The position numbers were made by a program, and so were the translations under genes. From NCBI RefSeq assembly GCF_010672085.1, contig NZ_JAAHHT010000083.1:1-34955 (forward strand): a stretch of DNA of 34,955 nucleotides, in the 5' to 3' direction. Of this stretch, positions 1-9,990 are shown in pieces; the stretch's first letter is position 1; every line of letters starts with the position of its first letter. This stretch comes from Okeania sp. SIO3I5 (GTDB lineage: Bacteria > Cyanobacteriota > Cyanobacteriia > Cyanobacteriales > Microcoleaceae). The notes beneath the pieces were generated by a model. That model was not told the origin of the DNA and did no database searches. It saw only the letters and a program-made list of their open reading frames with translations.

Positions 1-197
1 TTTGACTCTTTGTTTTTTTTCTCCAAATCTCTTGACTTAGAGAAGGTTTTTGTTTATTTTAGGACTTAGAAATCTATTTCTTTGTCCTGATTATTTATTA
101 CAAGGACTTAATAGAAGTAGTGCTGTTCTACTTTCAAACTATTGAGTTGTCTAGGTTCGGGCGTTGGTTTGAGTTTTTGTGTCTCTCACCCGCGCAT
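1..197 (-). ncRNA. Probable 5' leader of a 16S rRNA operon (gene beyond the left edge)
   Basis: Read on the minus strand, this stretch follows the promoter at 203-231. It contains a boxA-like antitermination segment (GAACCTAGACAACTCAATAG, about 155-136) that resembles the GAACCTTGAAAACTGCATAG-type motif of cyanobacterial rRNA spacers and leaders. Downstream is a strong hairpin (plus-strand arms AGGAC at about 61-65 and GTCCT at about 85-89, with AGAAAT/ATTTCT inside). No open reading frame is seen. The inference is a pre-16S leader with the mature 16S starting just left of base 1; the mature rRNA itself is not visible, so this stays tentative. Confidence 0.45.
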
Positions 198-202
198 TTA
201 CT

Positions 203-231
203 AATCTAGCAACTCTATCTTGATGTGTCAA
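203..231 (-). promoter_or_regulatory. Strong sigma70-type promoter, probably of an rRNA operon
   Basis: On the minus strand a perfect -35 box TTGACA (231-226) is followed after exactly 17 bases by a TAGATT -10 box (208-203) and then a GC-rich discriminator (ATGCGCGGGTG, about 197-187). A consensus -35, ideal spacing and GC-rich start region are typical of stable-RNA promoters. Transcription would run off the left edge of the window. No protein gene on the minus strand fits between here and base 1. Confidence 0.6.
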
Positions 232-1226
232 CCCCTTTTCTCAATTTTTTTCGGGAAATAGATAATTTTACGAAATTATTTGAGCTGTATTTCTTATTTG
301 GCAAGCTTTTAAGCATTTGAAGATTTTACAAAAAAAATTATACTGACTTTGCAAAGTCAACCAAATAATGTCCATTTTATGATTCAAGAAAAATTGATAC
401 TAATTTTTGAAAAGTATTCTTACCTATAATCATCAAAATAATCGGGCAGAATAAACAATATACTTTATACTTTTTTGCTGAGATAGTGGTCGTAAAAATA
501 TGAGGAAAAATATTAAATGGTTTTTAGTATGACTGTTCATGTTCTATGGCCTAACTCTTAAGCAAAAATTTTTTTCAGAAAGCCATTTAAAGGTTTTGAC
601 ATTCCCCATATCTATAGTATTGAGGCGATTCTTGGTTCATAGAGCATATTTGCAATATCAAAGGGGAATACTCACAATTCCTGACTTATCTTTCCAAATA
701 GGTCTATCCCTTATCTATAAGTCTTAGAAGTATTGCAGGGTTGGGAGTCTAGGGAGTCGAAGAATGTGAAGTTTCTGAAGCGTTATTAACTTTTAGTCAC
801 CTCTGTAAAGAATGATAAATGGCAGGCAAGTCTTGACTTCTCGAGCAAACCTCTCTCCTCGTCTAACCTATCCTGTAAGGAATTCAAGAGATGTGGGTAA
901 AGCATAGCCAAATACAAATAGGTACGTATGGTGTACGATTTTTAATCCTATGACATGGATTCCAAAAAATTATACTAAATTTACCATTTTTAGTTTTTAT
1001 GCTTGAGACATAATTAGTTTTGCAGTGTTATTCCCATAAATAGTGAAACTCAAAGGTATTACTTTGAAAACCCGAAAATTAAAATCACTCTGTATCCTAG
1101 AGGAGAGAAATTTAACCTCCCTAATTACTATTATTAAGGTTATCCCAATTAGAGGACTGAGCTAAAATGGCCTAAGAATGTTATCCTAGGTACAGGCAAT
1201 TTATTTAGTATCTGGATTTTTGGTGA
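232..1226. other. Long non-coding stretch
   Basis: About 1 kb of AT-rich sequence lies between the minus-strand rRNA-type promoter and the caspase-like gene. I see no convincing gene, tRNA or repeat family. A 62-codon reading frame at 539-727 has no ribosome binding site and no recognisable composition. The segment at about 740-910 is less AT-rich and could hold a small RNA, but nothing specific supports this. Confidence 0.4.
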
Positions 1227-3113
1227 ATGAAAAATTACGCTTCCATTGCCATTGGTATTAATCAATACGAGTTTCTTGAACCTCTTAGTTATGCTCAACA
1301 GGATGCAGAGGCACTCCATAGTTTTTTAGTAAACGAAACAAGTTTTTCAGAAGAACAATGTCTATTATTAAGTGACAATACTTCAAGACCAATATGGCAA
1401 CAGCCAACTTATCCTACTAGAGAAAATATACTAAATATTATTGAAGGCTTTTGTCAAAAGCAATTGCAAGTGGAGAACTTTCTCTGGTATTTTTTCAGTG
1501 GTTATGGTGTGAGCTATCAAAATCAAGACTACTTGATGCCTATTGATGGCAATCTTCAAGACCCTGCAGCAACGGGAATATCAATAAGGAAGCTACTAGA
1601 AGATTTGAGTAAGTCTCCCGTAGAACAGGTTTTGGTTGTGCTAGACATGAAGCATGGCCGTTTGCCAGGAATAGACAATCAACTTGGTGTTCAAGCAGTG
1701 GAGGTGGCTAAAGAGTTAGAAATACCTTTGTTACTATCATGTCATCCTAACCAGGTCTCGGAGGAAACTTCTGCACTGCGGTTAGGATTTTTTACAGCGG
1801 CTCTTTTGGAAGGATTGTATTCTGGAAAATGTAGAACGCTAAAAAATCTTGATGATTTCTTAAGTCATCGCTTACCAGAGTTATGTGCTGAACATGGGCG
1901 AATAAAGGAAAATCCGCTGATGATGGTGAATCCTACTGATAAAATGAATCAAATAATTTTACCTGAAAAGGTTCAGGTTGATTCTAATTTTGCTCCAGAA
2001 AAGGTGGGTGTAATGGTTGAATCTTTGGTGGGTTCTAGAGCAACAAAACAAGTTTCAAATTCTGTAAAAACTTCTATGACAACAAAAACTACCCAAACAG
2101 AGATGGTAAATAGGAGTATGAATAACAATAATAATACAGTTATATCTCAAGGAAATAGCAAAAGTTATATAAAACAAGTGGAAATGTCTGAAAATATTGC
2201 TCAAAACATACAGCCTGATAAATCCTTTTTACAAAAGTTAATTGTAGGAAGTAGTCTCACTTCTTTAGTGCTTCTGTTGGGTGTATTTGTAACTAATAGA
2301 TCTATATTTTTGGGTAAAAAGGTAGTGGATGAGGGTAATTTATCTACTATCAAAACGGAGGAGGATAATTCATCAAAGGCTATTTTAGCTCCATTAACTG
2401 TGGTATCTGCTTCTGAGGATCAATCTACGGCAAACATTTCTACTACAGAAGGGAATCGGCAAAAACAAGCAGAAAATAAACTATCAGCAAATCAATTAAT
2501 ATTATCTGAAGCTGTAACTGCACTTAATTTAGTTTCAGCTTCTAATTTTAGTCAGGCAATTATTAAAGCTTCTAAAATTCCTCAAGGCGATCCACTCTAT
2601 CCAGAAGCACAAAATCAAATAGAACGCTGGAGTTTGACTATTTTTGATATAGCTAGTGGACGAGCATTAAAAAAAGATTATGATGGTGCAATTAATGCAG
2701 CTAAATTAGTACCTCGAAATATAACACCAATTTATCAGGAAGCACAGTTGGCCATCGCCGAATGGGAGCCACAAGTAGCTAAACAAAAACAGGAAGTTGA
2801 AGGGTTTAATGATGCATTACTTAAATCTGCGAAGGAACAGATTAAACCTGGACAAGCTTCTTCTTATATTAAGGCAATTAATGAAGTTCGTAAAATTCGC
2901 TCTGGTGAGCCTAAATATGAAGAAGCTCAAAAACTAATTGCTCAGTGGAGTAATACAATTTTTAGTATCGCTAAAGTACGAGCTAAGAATAAAAATTTGA
3001 GTGAGGCTATTTTAGCTGGTGAGTTAGTTCCTTCTGGCACTCCAGCTTATGAGTCTGCTCAAAAAGCATTGGCAGATTGGAAAAGCCAAAAACAAATAGA
3101 GAAAAAAAGGTGA
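1227..3113 (+). CDS. Caspase-fold protein with substituted catalytic dyad, one membrane anchor and C-terminal helical repeats
   Basis: The N-terminal 240 residues have the p20 fold of caspases and bacterial orthocaspases (clan CD): the opening strand YASIAIGINQY, the DAEAL helix, WYFFSGYG at about 87-94 and VVLDMKHG at about 137-144. In active members the third motif reads FSGHG and the fourth LDxC; here the His position is Tyr93 and the Cys position is Lys142, so proteolysis is not expected. A low-complexity Ser/Thr/Asn linker (about 265-330) leads to one membrane segment (about 337-357). The C-terminal part holds four copies of a roughly 40-residue helical repeat (AI..A..IP.G.P.Y.EAQ..I..W), about 430-620. 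Cyanobacteria are known to carry pseudo-orthocaspases with such substitutions, thought to be regulatory or scaffolding. The ATG at 1227 has only a weak ribosome binding site. The gene stands alone. Confidence 0.85.
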   Translation: MKNYASIAIGINQYEFLEPLSYAQQDAEALHSFLVNETSFSEEQCLLLSDNTSRPIWQQPTYPTRENILNIIEGFCQKQLQVENFLWYFFSGYGVSYQNQDYLMPIDGNLQDPAATGISIRKLLEDLSKSPVEQVLVVLDMKHGRLPGIDNQLGVQAVEVAKELEIPLLLSCHPNQVSEETSALRLGFFTAALLEGLYSGKCRTLKNLDDFLSHRLPELCAEHGRIKENPLMMVNPTDKMNQIILPEKVQVDSNFAPEKVGVMVESLVGSRATKQVSNSVKTSMTTKTTQTEMVNRSMNNNNNTVISQGNSKSYIKQVEMSENIAQNIQPDKSFLQKLIVGSSLTSLVLLLGVFVTNRSIFLGKKVVDEGNLSTIKTEEDNSSKAILAPLTVVSASEDQSTANISTTEGNRQKQAENKLSANQLILSEAVTALNLVSASNFSQAIIKASKIPQGDPLYPEAQNQIERWSLTIFDIASGRALKKDYDGAINAAKLVPRNITPIYQEAQLAIAEWEPQVAKQKQEVEGFNDALLKSAKEQIKPGQASSYIKAINEVRKIRSGEPKYEEAQKLIAQWSNTIFSIAKVRAKNKNLSEAILAGELVPSGTPAYESAQKALADWKSQKQIEKKR

Positions 3114-3229
3114 TTAACAAAGTCAGAAGTCAGAAGTTGACGGATGTAACGGGGATTTGAGCAAGGCTCCAAAAACGTGTAGCCTTAAAAGGAGGGGTTT
3201 TAGATCCAATTATTTTGATAAAATGGGCT

Positions 3230-3509
3230 ATCAGATATATGGCTGATTAATGTAAGAATATAGCACCTTTGAAAAACCTAGTCAATCCTAGACATTTTTA
3301 GGAATTGTCTCTCAAAGGTTGCAGATTAAGTCAAAACTTACTACGTTGGCTAAGTCAAGACCAGCATAAGTGAACTCCAGCTTATTTGCTGGTCGCTCTA
3401 AATTAAGGACAGCGTTTAATAGCGCCAATCGGAAGTAGGTTTTGTACCGAAGCGTGTTTAGGGCATCGACAAGCTTGGCCAACATAATCGAGGAACACTT
3501 GTAGGTGAA
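3230..3509 (+). ncRNA. Possible omega-RNA (HEARO) remnant upstream of an iscB fragment
   Basis: A non-coding, comparatively GC-rich stretch directly abuts the IscB C-terminal fragment. It contains consecutive hairpins: CCAGCATAAG (3361-3370) pairs with CTTATTTGCTGG (about 3381-3392) with a 2-base bulge; CGCT pairs with AGCG near 3394-3415; TCGG pairs with CCGA near 3429-3450; CACTT pairs with AAGTG just before 3512. Intact IscB elements carry the guide (omega/HEARO) RNA in exactly this position, ending a few bases before the iscB start. Location, structure and neighbour fit; I did not match it to the HEARO consensus, and the left boundary is a guess. Confidence 0.4.
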
Positions 3510-3855
3510 GTGAATCAGTTAAATTTTCAAACCACTCAAGCTTTAGCTGCTATTTGCAAAGGGCAAGGAGGCAGACAGAAAGCAGCGGTGAATAAATATG
3601 GATACCCCATAAGGTACAACCCACTAAAACCGATAAAAGGTTGGAATAGTGGAGATTTAGCATTGAATATTGAAACAGGGGAAGTAGGTAGAGTTAATCC
3701 ACGCTCTTTCATCAAATAGTTTTAATTTCACAATGCCAGGACAAAAAGCTAAAAGTGTTCATGCCAGCAAATTAAAAGTTGTGCATAAAAAAGACGGTTA
3801 TACCTATACATTTTGTCCACAGTTGTCCATAAATGTCAAGGAAAATGCCGTCTAA
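3510..3855 (+). pseudogene. C-terminal remnant of an IscB-type RNA-guided nuclease
   Basis: A 69-codon frame (3510-3719, GTG start) reads ALAAICKGQGGRQKAAVNKY-GYP, then KGWNSGDLA and GEVGRVNPRSF. This matches the end of IscB proteins, where the pattern is I.A.GHGsRQ....DKYGFPR followed by GFqtGD.V and G.yvGRVavR..gsF. After the stop at 3717-3719 the family's last segment continues in another frame (3733-3855): KLKVVHKKDGYTYTF, matching the IscB ending Y.r.lhr.DGYsY. The RuvC, bridge-helix and HNH regions are absent, so an internal deletion appears to have joined the omega-RNA region to the C-terminal domain. It is certainly not an active nuclease. A domesticated small protein is possible, but the stop plus frame change argues for decay. 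Confidence 0.65.
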
Positions 3856-4198
3856 AACTTAACAGTCGAAGCAAAGGTTAGGACGCATAAAAAGCCTAAA
3901 ACCTAGACAACGCAATATTTTTCCTTCTGCTCCCCCTTTCAAAGCTATGCTTTATAAACATTTTTCTTAACATAAAACTTGACAACATAGAGGAGTTATG
4001 TTTAAGTCTTGAATCGGCTTTTTCAGGAGAAAAGAGTATTGAAAAATACACTTTTTTATGAATGTAGACAGAATTCTTCCTCCCCCTCCTCCCCCTCCTC
4101 CCACAAGGGTTTCAAGAGTTCCTTATAAGGGATAGCTTGTCATTGGGGGGTAGGGGGGATGCCCTCTGCCTTCTGCCTTTTGCTATATCAGAATTTCT

Positions 4199-7100
4199 GT
4201 GAATCAGGAACTCATCTATAATATGATTTATCGCGAGCTTCAGTCCCAAAAATTCGATCGCGCTCTAGAGGCATTGATTCATCAGGCGTGTCTTGGTATT
4301 GGTGCTGATTATGCAGAGGTATGGATACCAAATAGTAATGGTAGTAGGATAGAATGTAGTTCAATTTGGTATGGAAAGTCTGATATTCAAGAATTACTAA
4401 CAGAGTTTCATAGATATAGTCAGGAAATAACGTTACCACCAAACATTGGTATGCCGGGTAGGATTTGGGTTTCTCAACAACTAGAGTGGGAAAAGGATAT
4501 TAGTAATTTATCAGAAACAGTTTATCTACGGACTAAAAAAGCGAGTGAAGTAGGTCTGAAAACAGCTTTAGGTTTTCCAATTATAGCTAATAATAGTGTT
4601 GTTGCGGTTATTATTTTTTATAGTAGAGAAATACGAGAATGTGATCCGAAGATAGTAGGGTTAATATCTACTTTTAGTAATTTAGGAACATTAATTTCAA
4701 GTATATCTACTCCAACAAGACTGCTGGATAATCAGGATTACTTTCGTTTAATGGTTGAAAGTAATTGTGATGCGGTAACAATTATAGATATTGGTGGGAA
4801 TATTTTATATAATAATCCGGTTGTAGAAGAAGTATTGGGTTATCAATCACAAGAGTTAATAGGGAAAAATTTTCTTAATTTTGTTCATCCAGATGATTTT
4901 GTATTGGTTATAGATAAGTTAACACAAATTATTTATAATCCACAATTAATAGTAAAGATAGAGGCAAGATTTTATCATAATGATGGTTTATGGCATTTTT
5001 ATGAAATGAGAATTAAAGATTTTCTCAGAACATCAGAAGTTGAACAAATAATAGTTTATAGTCGTGATATTTCAGGATTAAAGCAGGAAGGGTTATTACT
5101 GGAGCACGATTTTTTTTTTGCAGGGGAAATAATTAAAAATAGTAGAGATGGAATTGTAAAATTTGATGCTGAGTGTAATTGTACAGATTGGAATTATAGG
5201 ATTGAAGAAATATCTGGAATTAGTAGAAAAGATGCTATTGATAAATCAATATTTGAAATATTTACTTTCTTGATAGATCAAAAAGTTTTAGAAGCAAAGA
5301 ATGATTTTCATTGCCAAATAGTTAATAGTAATAAAGCTTTTAGTGAAACTATAAACCGCACTCTAGTAAGTCCTGAAGAAGAAATATTATTGGAATGTAA
5401 TTATTTTCCTGTCAATGATGAAAATAATCAATTTATTGGTGGATTAATTACTATTTTTGAAATTCCTGAAAACCAGGAGATAGAGCAAAATAAACAAGAA
5501 AAAGAGATGTTGAAAGAGCTGCTACTGGAATATACACCTGTAGCAGCAGTTATTTTTGATGGAGATATGCGCTACTTATGGGCATCTAAACGTTGGTTAA
5601 TTGATAGCAATTTGACAGAAAAAGATGTTATTGGGCGTACTCATTATGAAATTTTTCCTAATGTGGGCGATCGCTGGCAGCAAATTTTTACAGCTTGTCT
5701 AGCGGGAGAAGTGACAAAAGCAGAAGAAGAGCAGTTTCTCAAAGCGGATGGTTCCGTGGAGTGGATACGATGGGAAATGCACCCTTGGCAGAATAGCAAG
5801 GGTGAAATTGCTGGCATAATTATGTTTACTGAAGTAATTACTAATTACAAATTAGCACAGAAAGAATTTGCGGAGATCAATGCTAATTTACGACAAGTGC
5901 TGGATGCTGCTACAGAAGTTGCGATTATTGCGACGGATATTAATGGTGAGATTACTACTTTTAATTCTGGTGCTGAAAAACTATTGGGTTATTCTAGAAA
6001 AGAGGTAGTAGGTAAAGAAAATCTGACGTTTTTTAATCAAAAATCTCAGTTAGTAGAATGCAGCAAGGAACTAACTCAAAAATTTAATAACTCAATCAGA
6101 GATTTTGATGTTTTGGTAGAACCAGCAAAACAAGGAATTTGTGAACCCCAAGAATGGTATTGTGTCAAAAAAGATGGTTCTGATATTTTGGTAAGCTTGG
6201 TAATTACAGGTAAACGGGATAATCAAGGGAAAATCATTGGATTTGTTGGTGTTGCTACTGATATTACACAACAAAAACAGGCAGAAACAGAACTAAAGGA
6301 AACAGAAGCAGTAATTAGAGATATCTATGCAGCGGTTTCAGAAACTGACTTAGACTTAGAAGCTATTTTACAAAGAATTTTGGGTATTGGGCGAACACTA
6401 TATAAAACAGAAATAGGCATTTTAGCCAAGATAACAGAAGAATCTTATGAAGTAGTCGCCTCTCAATTACCCTTGGGATTTCCTTTTCCGCTCGAAGCAG
6501 GACATACAACTGATGTAAAGCAGACTTATTGTAGCGAAACTATTCAAAAAAATGAACCAGTTAGTTTTGAAAGTGCTGGAAATTCAGAATGGCAGCATCA
6601 TCCTGCTTATGCTCAGACATTTTTTAAGTTAGAAACTTATATTGGCTTTCGTGTCATGGTAGAAGGAAAAATCTATGGTACTCTCAGTTTTGCCAGTCCA
6701 TATCCTAAACAAGAACCCTTTAAAGAAAGCGATCGCTACCTCTTGAAATTCATGGCCCAATGGGTAGGAAATCAAATAGAACTTCATTCCTCAAAGGCTG
6801 CCTTAGAAAACCAAATCAAACAAATTCTACTTCATAAACAGTTAACCACAAAAATCCATTCTACCTTAGATAGTAAGGAAATTTTTGAAACAGCGGTTAT
6901 GCTAATCGGTAAGATATTTCAAGTAAATCGCTGCCTAATTTATTGCTATATTGCTGAACCATCACCCCAGATGCCTCTAGTAGCAGAATATCTTGAACCT
7001 GACTATCAATCAATGCAGGGTTTATCATTGATATTGAAAGAAAACCAAGACTTGGAAAAAGTATTGGCCCAAGACAAAGCTATTAGCAGGGAAAATGGCT

Positions 7101-9976
7101 ACTTAGCTCCTTTATTAATGAAAGATACTGAGGTTTGTTGCTTATTAGAAGTTAAGTCAATATTAGCAGTTCGCACTTCCTACAAAGGAAAGGTGAATGG
7201 AGTGATTATTTTACATCAATGCGATCGCTATCGGACTTGGGTAAATGAAGAAATTGAGTTATTGGAGTCAGTTGCGACACAAGTAGGAATTGCTCTAGCA
7301 CAAGCAGATCATTTAGATATGGAAAAACAAAGGCAAATTCAGCTACAAACTGAAAATGTAGAATTAGAAAAAGCAAAAGAAGAAGCTGAGTCTGCTAATC
7401 GAGCTAAAAGTGAATTTTTGGCAATGATGAGTCACGAAATTCGGACTCCTATGAATGCAATAATTGGGATGACAGGATTATTACTGGATACAAAATTAGA
7501 TTCTCAACAATACGATTTTGTGGATACTATCCGTCAGAGTAGTGATTCATTACTGACGATTATTAATGATATTCTTGATTTTTCTAAGATTGAATCTGGC
7601 AGACTAGAGTTAGAAGATCAGCCATTTAATCTCCGAACTTGTGTAGAATCAGCTTTAGATTTAGTGGCTTCCCAGGCAGGTGCTAAAGGTTTAGAATTGG
7701 CATATATTATTGATCGAGGTACTCCCGAAGCGATAGTGGGGGATGTGACAAGGTTACGTCAAATACTTGCTAATTTACTTTCTAATGCAGTTAAGTTTAC
7801 TGCTAGTGGGGAAGTGGTTATTTCAGTGAATGGGAAAACATGGTTAGTAGCTCATACCCAGTTATATCAAGATAAATACACTGATAATTATAAATACAGC
7901 ATCAACTCTGCGATCAAAAAAATTCCTACACCCTTGAAAAATTTATATGAGATCGAGTTTGCTGTCAAAGATACAGGGATAGGAATTGCTGAGGATAGAT
8001 TAAAAAGATTATTTAAACCTTTTACTCAACTTGATGCCTCCATGACTCGAAAGTATGGGGGAACAGGATTAGGTTTAGCCATTAGCAAACGTTTAAGTGA
8101 AGCTATGGGTGGAGATATGTGGGTGGAAACGGATTTAGGTAAAGGTTCTACATTTCATTTTACTATGATGGCAATGGCAACTGAAACTCCTTCAGAATCT
8201 GAACTGAAACAACTACAACCTGAACTGACTGGAAAAAGACTACTTATTGTTGATGATAATGCAACTAATCGCAAAATTCTTACTCTCCAGGTAGAATCTT
8301 GGGGAATGAAAGCGGAAGCAGTGGAGTCAGGAGCAGCAGCTTTGAAGTTAATTCGCTCTGGGAAAAAATTTGATATTGCGATATTAGATTTGCAAATGCC
8401 AGAAATGGATGGTTTAACTCTAGCAGAGGAAATTCAATCTATACCAGATTATCAAAGGTTACCTTTGGTTATGCTCAGTTCGGTAGGGAAACTGACATCA
8501 GCAGAAATTGCTGGCAGAGCTTTATTTGCAGCTTTTGTAAATAAACCAATTAAACAGTCTCATTTATATGAGATGTTAGTTTCGGTGCTAGGAAAACAAG
8601 TGATATCATTTAAACCGAAAATTTCAGAAGCAAAATCAATATGGAGTAATGAAGTAGAATTGACTTTGCCATTACGCATCCTGATAGCGGAGGATGTAGC
8701 TGTGAATTTGAAAGTAGCTTTACTGGTGTTAGAGAGATTGGGTTATCGTGCTGATGTGGCAAATAATGGATTGGAAGCTTTAGAAGCATTACGTCGTCAA
8801 CACTACGATGTGGTTTTTATGGATGTACAAATGCCGGAAATGGATGGTTTAGAGGCAACAAGACGAATTTGCCAAATTTACCCTCAAGCTAAACGTCCTT
8901 GGATTATAGCTATGACTGCTCATGCGATGCAAGGCGATCGTGAAGAATGTTTGGCAGCAGGAATGAATGATTATATAAGTAAACCAGTTCGAGTAGAAGC
9001 ATTAATCAAGGCATTACAAAATTATATTAGCTATAGACAGCAGGAGTCTGAAGCTAAAAGTCAGGAGGTAGGAATCGAAGCAGAAACAGAGGTTGATTTC
9101 AAATCAAATCAAGTTAATCAAGAGTTAATTCTAGAAGCAAGTGTAAATCTCCTGGAAAATCAAAATCAAATTGATGAATTATCAAGAAACACTCAGGAGT
9201 CAGGTAGGGGAGATATCGAACTGGGGAGTTATAAAATTCAGGAGGTAGGAATCGAAGCAGAAACAGGGGTTGATTTCAAATCAAATCAAGTTGATCAAGA
9301 GTTAATTCTAGAAGCAAGTGTGAATCTCCTGGAAAATCAAAATCAAACTGATGAATTATCAAGAAACACTCAGGAGTCAGGTAGGGGAGATATCGAACTG
9401 GGGAGTTATAAAATTCAGGAGGTAGGAATCGAAGCAGAAACAAAGGTTGATTTCAAATCAAATCAAGTTGATCAAGAGTTAATTCCAGAAGCAAATGTGA
9501 ATCTCCTGGAAAATCAAAATCAACCAGAATTATATATTACTGTAGCAGATAATTTGGCATCAGAGGAAGACGAAAAAAGTGAAAGTTTATATTTAGTAAA
9601 TTATCCCAACGGACAGACATCAAATTTTACCACTCCACCTATTGATAAATTAGTATTTGAATATCTAAAAGAGCAAGCAGCAGGAGGAGATGAAAGTATT
9701 TTAAAAGAAATAATTAATAGTTACTTAGAGGAAGCTCCTCAAAAAAGAGCAGCAATTATAGCAGCAGTAGAAAATCAAGATGCAGTTGAATTGAGAAATT
9801 CTGCTCATGCTCTAAAATCTCTTAGTTTAACTATGGGAGCTAATAATTTAGCTCAACTGTGTGGGAAATTAGAAGCAATAGGTAGGATGAGTACAACAGA
9901 AAATGCAGAAGAATTAATACAATTAATTAACCAAGAATATCATAAAGTTAAAACAGTGTTGAAATCGAAAATTTGA
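4199..9976 (+). CDS. Giant hybrid sensor histidine kinase: GAF, 4 PAS, 2 GAF, HisKA, HATPase, 2 REC, Hpt
   Basis: Multi-step phosphorelay kinase with no membrane segment, hence cytosolic. Order: GAF (about 20-170), PAS at about 181-297, 305-430, 438-560 and 564-695, GAF at about 708-862 and 880-1040, a short coiled coil, HisKA with [14 protein letters not shown] (phospho-His1079), HATPase (N-box [30 protein letters not shown]; about 1180-1330, with a roughly 40-residue insertion before DTGIGI), REC1 (DLQMPEMDG, Asp1397), REC2 (DVQMPEMDG, Asp1542), a repetitive linker (about 1621-1775) and a C-terminal Hpt domain (AHALKSLS, His1870). All phosphotransfer residues are present. The start is GTG 4199 without a clear ribosome binding site; an ATG eight codons later is the alternative. 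A REC-GGDEF gene follows 14 bases downstream and is the likely output. GAF domains could bind bilins, but I see no clear chromophore Cys motif. Confidence 0.93.
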   Translation: MNQELIYNMIYRELQSQKFDRALEALIHQACLGIGADYAEVWIPNSNGSRIECSSIWYGKSDIQELLTEFHRYSQEITLPPNIGMPGRIWVSQQLEWEKDISNLSETVYLRTKKASEVGLKTALGFPIIANNSVVAVIIFYSREIRECDPKIVGLISTFSNLGTLISSISTPTRLLDNQDYFRLMVESNCDAVTIIDIGGNILYNNPVVEEVLGYQSQELIGKNFLNFVHPDDFVLVIDKLTQIIYNPQLIVKIEARFYHNDGLWHFYEMRIKDFLRTSEVEQIIVYSRDISGLKQEGLLLEHDFFFAGEIIKNSRDGIVKFDAECNCTDWNYRIEEISGISRKDAIDKSIFEIFTFLIDQKVLEAKNDFHCQIVNSNKAFSETINRTLVSPEEEILLECNYFPVNDENNQFIGGLITIFEIPENQEIEQNKQEKEMLKELLLEYTPVAAVIFDGDMRYLWASKRWLIDSNLTEKDVIGRTHYEIFPNVGDRWQQIFTACLAGEVTKAEEEQFLKADGSVEWIRWEMHPWQNSKGEIAGIIMFTEVITNYKLAQKEFAEINANLRQVLDAATEVAIIATDINGEITTFNSGAEKLLGYSRKEVVGKENLTFFNQKSQLVECSKELTQKFNNSIRDFDVLVEPAKQGICEPQEWYCVKKDGSDILVSLVITGKRDNQGKIIGFVGVATDITQQKQAETELKETEAVIRDIYAAVSETDLDLEAILQRILGIGRTLYKTEIGILAKITEESYEVVASQLPLGFPFPLEAGHTTDVKQTYCSETIQKNEPVSFESAGNSEWQHHPAYAQTFFKLETYIGFRVMVEGKIYGTLSFASPYPKQEPFKESDRYLLKFMAQWVGNQIELHSSKAALENQIKQILLHKQLTTKIHSTLDSKEIFETAVMLIGKIFQVNRCLIYCYIAEPSPQMPLVAEYLEPDYQSMQGLSLILKENQDLEKVLAQDKAISRENGYLAPLLMKDTEVCCLLEVKSILAVRTSYKGKVNGVIILHQCDRYRTWVNEEIELLESVATQVGIALAQADHLDMEKQRQIQLQTENVELEKAKEEAESANRAKSEFLAMMSHEIRTPMNAIIGMTGLLLDTKLDSQQYDFVDTIRQSSDSLLTIINDILDFSKIESGRLELEDQPFNLRTCVESALDLVASQAGAKGLELAYIIDRGTPEAIVGDVTRLRQILANLLSNAVKFTASGEVVISVNGKTWLVAHTQLYQDKYTDNYKYSINSAIKKIPTPLKNLYEIEFAVKDTGIGIAEDRLKRLFKPFTQLDASMTRKYGGTGLGLAISKRLSEAMGGDMWVETDLGKGSTFHFTMMAMATETPSESELKQLQPELTGKRLLIVDDNATNRKILTLQVESWGMKAEAVESGAAALKLIRSGKKFDIAILDLQMPEMDGLTLAEEIQSIPDYQRLPLVMLSSVGKLTSAEIAGRALFAAFVNKPIKQSHLYEMLVSVLGKQVISFKPKISEAKSIWSNEVELTLPLRILIAEDVAVNLKVALLVLERLGYRADVANNGLEALEALRRQHYDVVFMDVQMPEMDGLEATRRICQIYPQAKRPWIIAMTAHAMQGDREECLAAGMNDYISKPVRVEALIKALQNYISYRQQESEAKSQEVGIEAETEVDFKSNQVNQELILEASVNLLENQNQIDELSRNTQESGRGDIELGSYKIQEVGIEAETGVDFKSNQVDQELILEASVNLLENQNQTDELSRNTQESGRGDIELGSYKIQEVGIEAETKVDFKSNQVDQELIPEANVNLLENQNQPELYITVADNLASEEDEKSESLYLVNYPNGQTSNFTTPPIDKLVFEYLKEQAAGGDESILKEIINSYLEEAPQKRAAIIAAVENQDAVELRNSAHALKSLSLTMGANNLAQLCGKLEAIGRMSTTENAEELIQLINQEYHKVKTVLKSKI
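9061..9525 (+). repeat. In-frame 177-bp tandem repeat inside the kinase gene
   Basis: About 2.6 nearly identical copies begin at 9061, 9238 and 9415, exactly 177 bases (59 codons) apart. Each starts TCAGGAGGTAGGAATCGAAG. The unit encodes an acidic, Gln/Asn-rich segment (QEVGIEAET... to ...DIELGSYKI) lying between REC2 and Hpt. Copies differ at only a few bases, which implies recent expansion or gene conversion. Because the unit is a multiple of three, copy number can change without breaking the frame. Confidence 0.95.
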
Positions 9977-9990
9977 AATAAATTCGTAAG

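Noticed and set aside
539-727. 62-codon open frame
   Set aside because: No ribosome binding site, no recognisable motif, and it lies in AT-rich intergenic DNA.
1227-4198. Defence-island interpretation of caspase-like gene plus IscB fragment
   Set aside because: The caspase dyad is lost and the IscB is an inactive remnant; no other defence genes are adjacent, so the association looks incidental.
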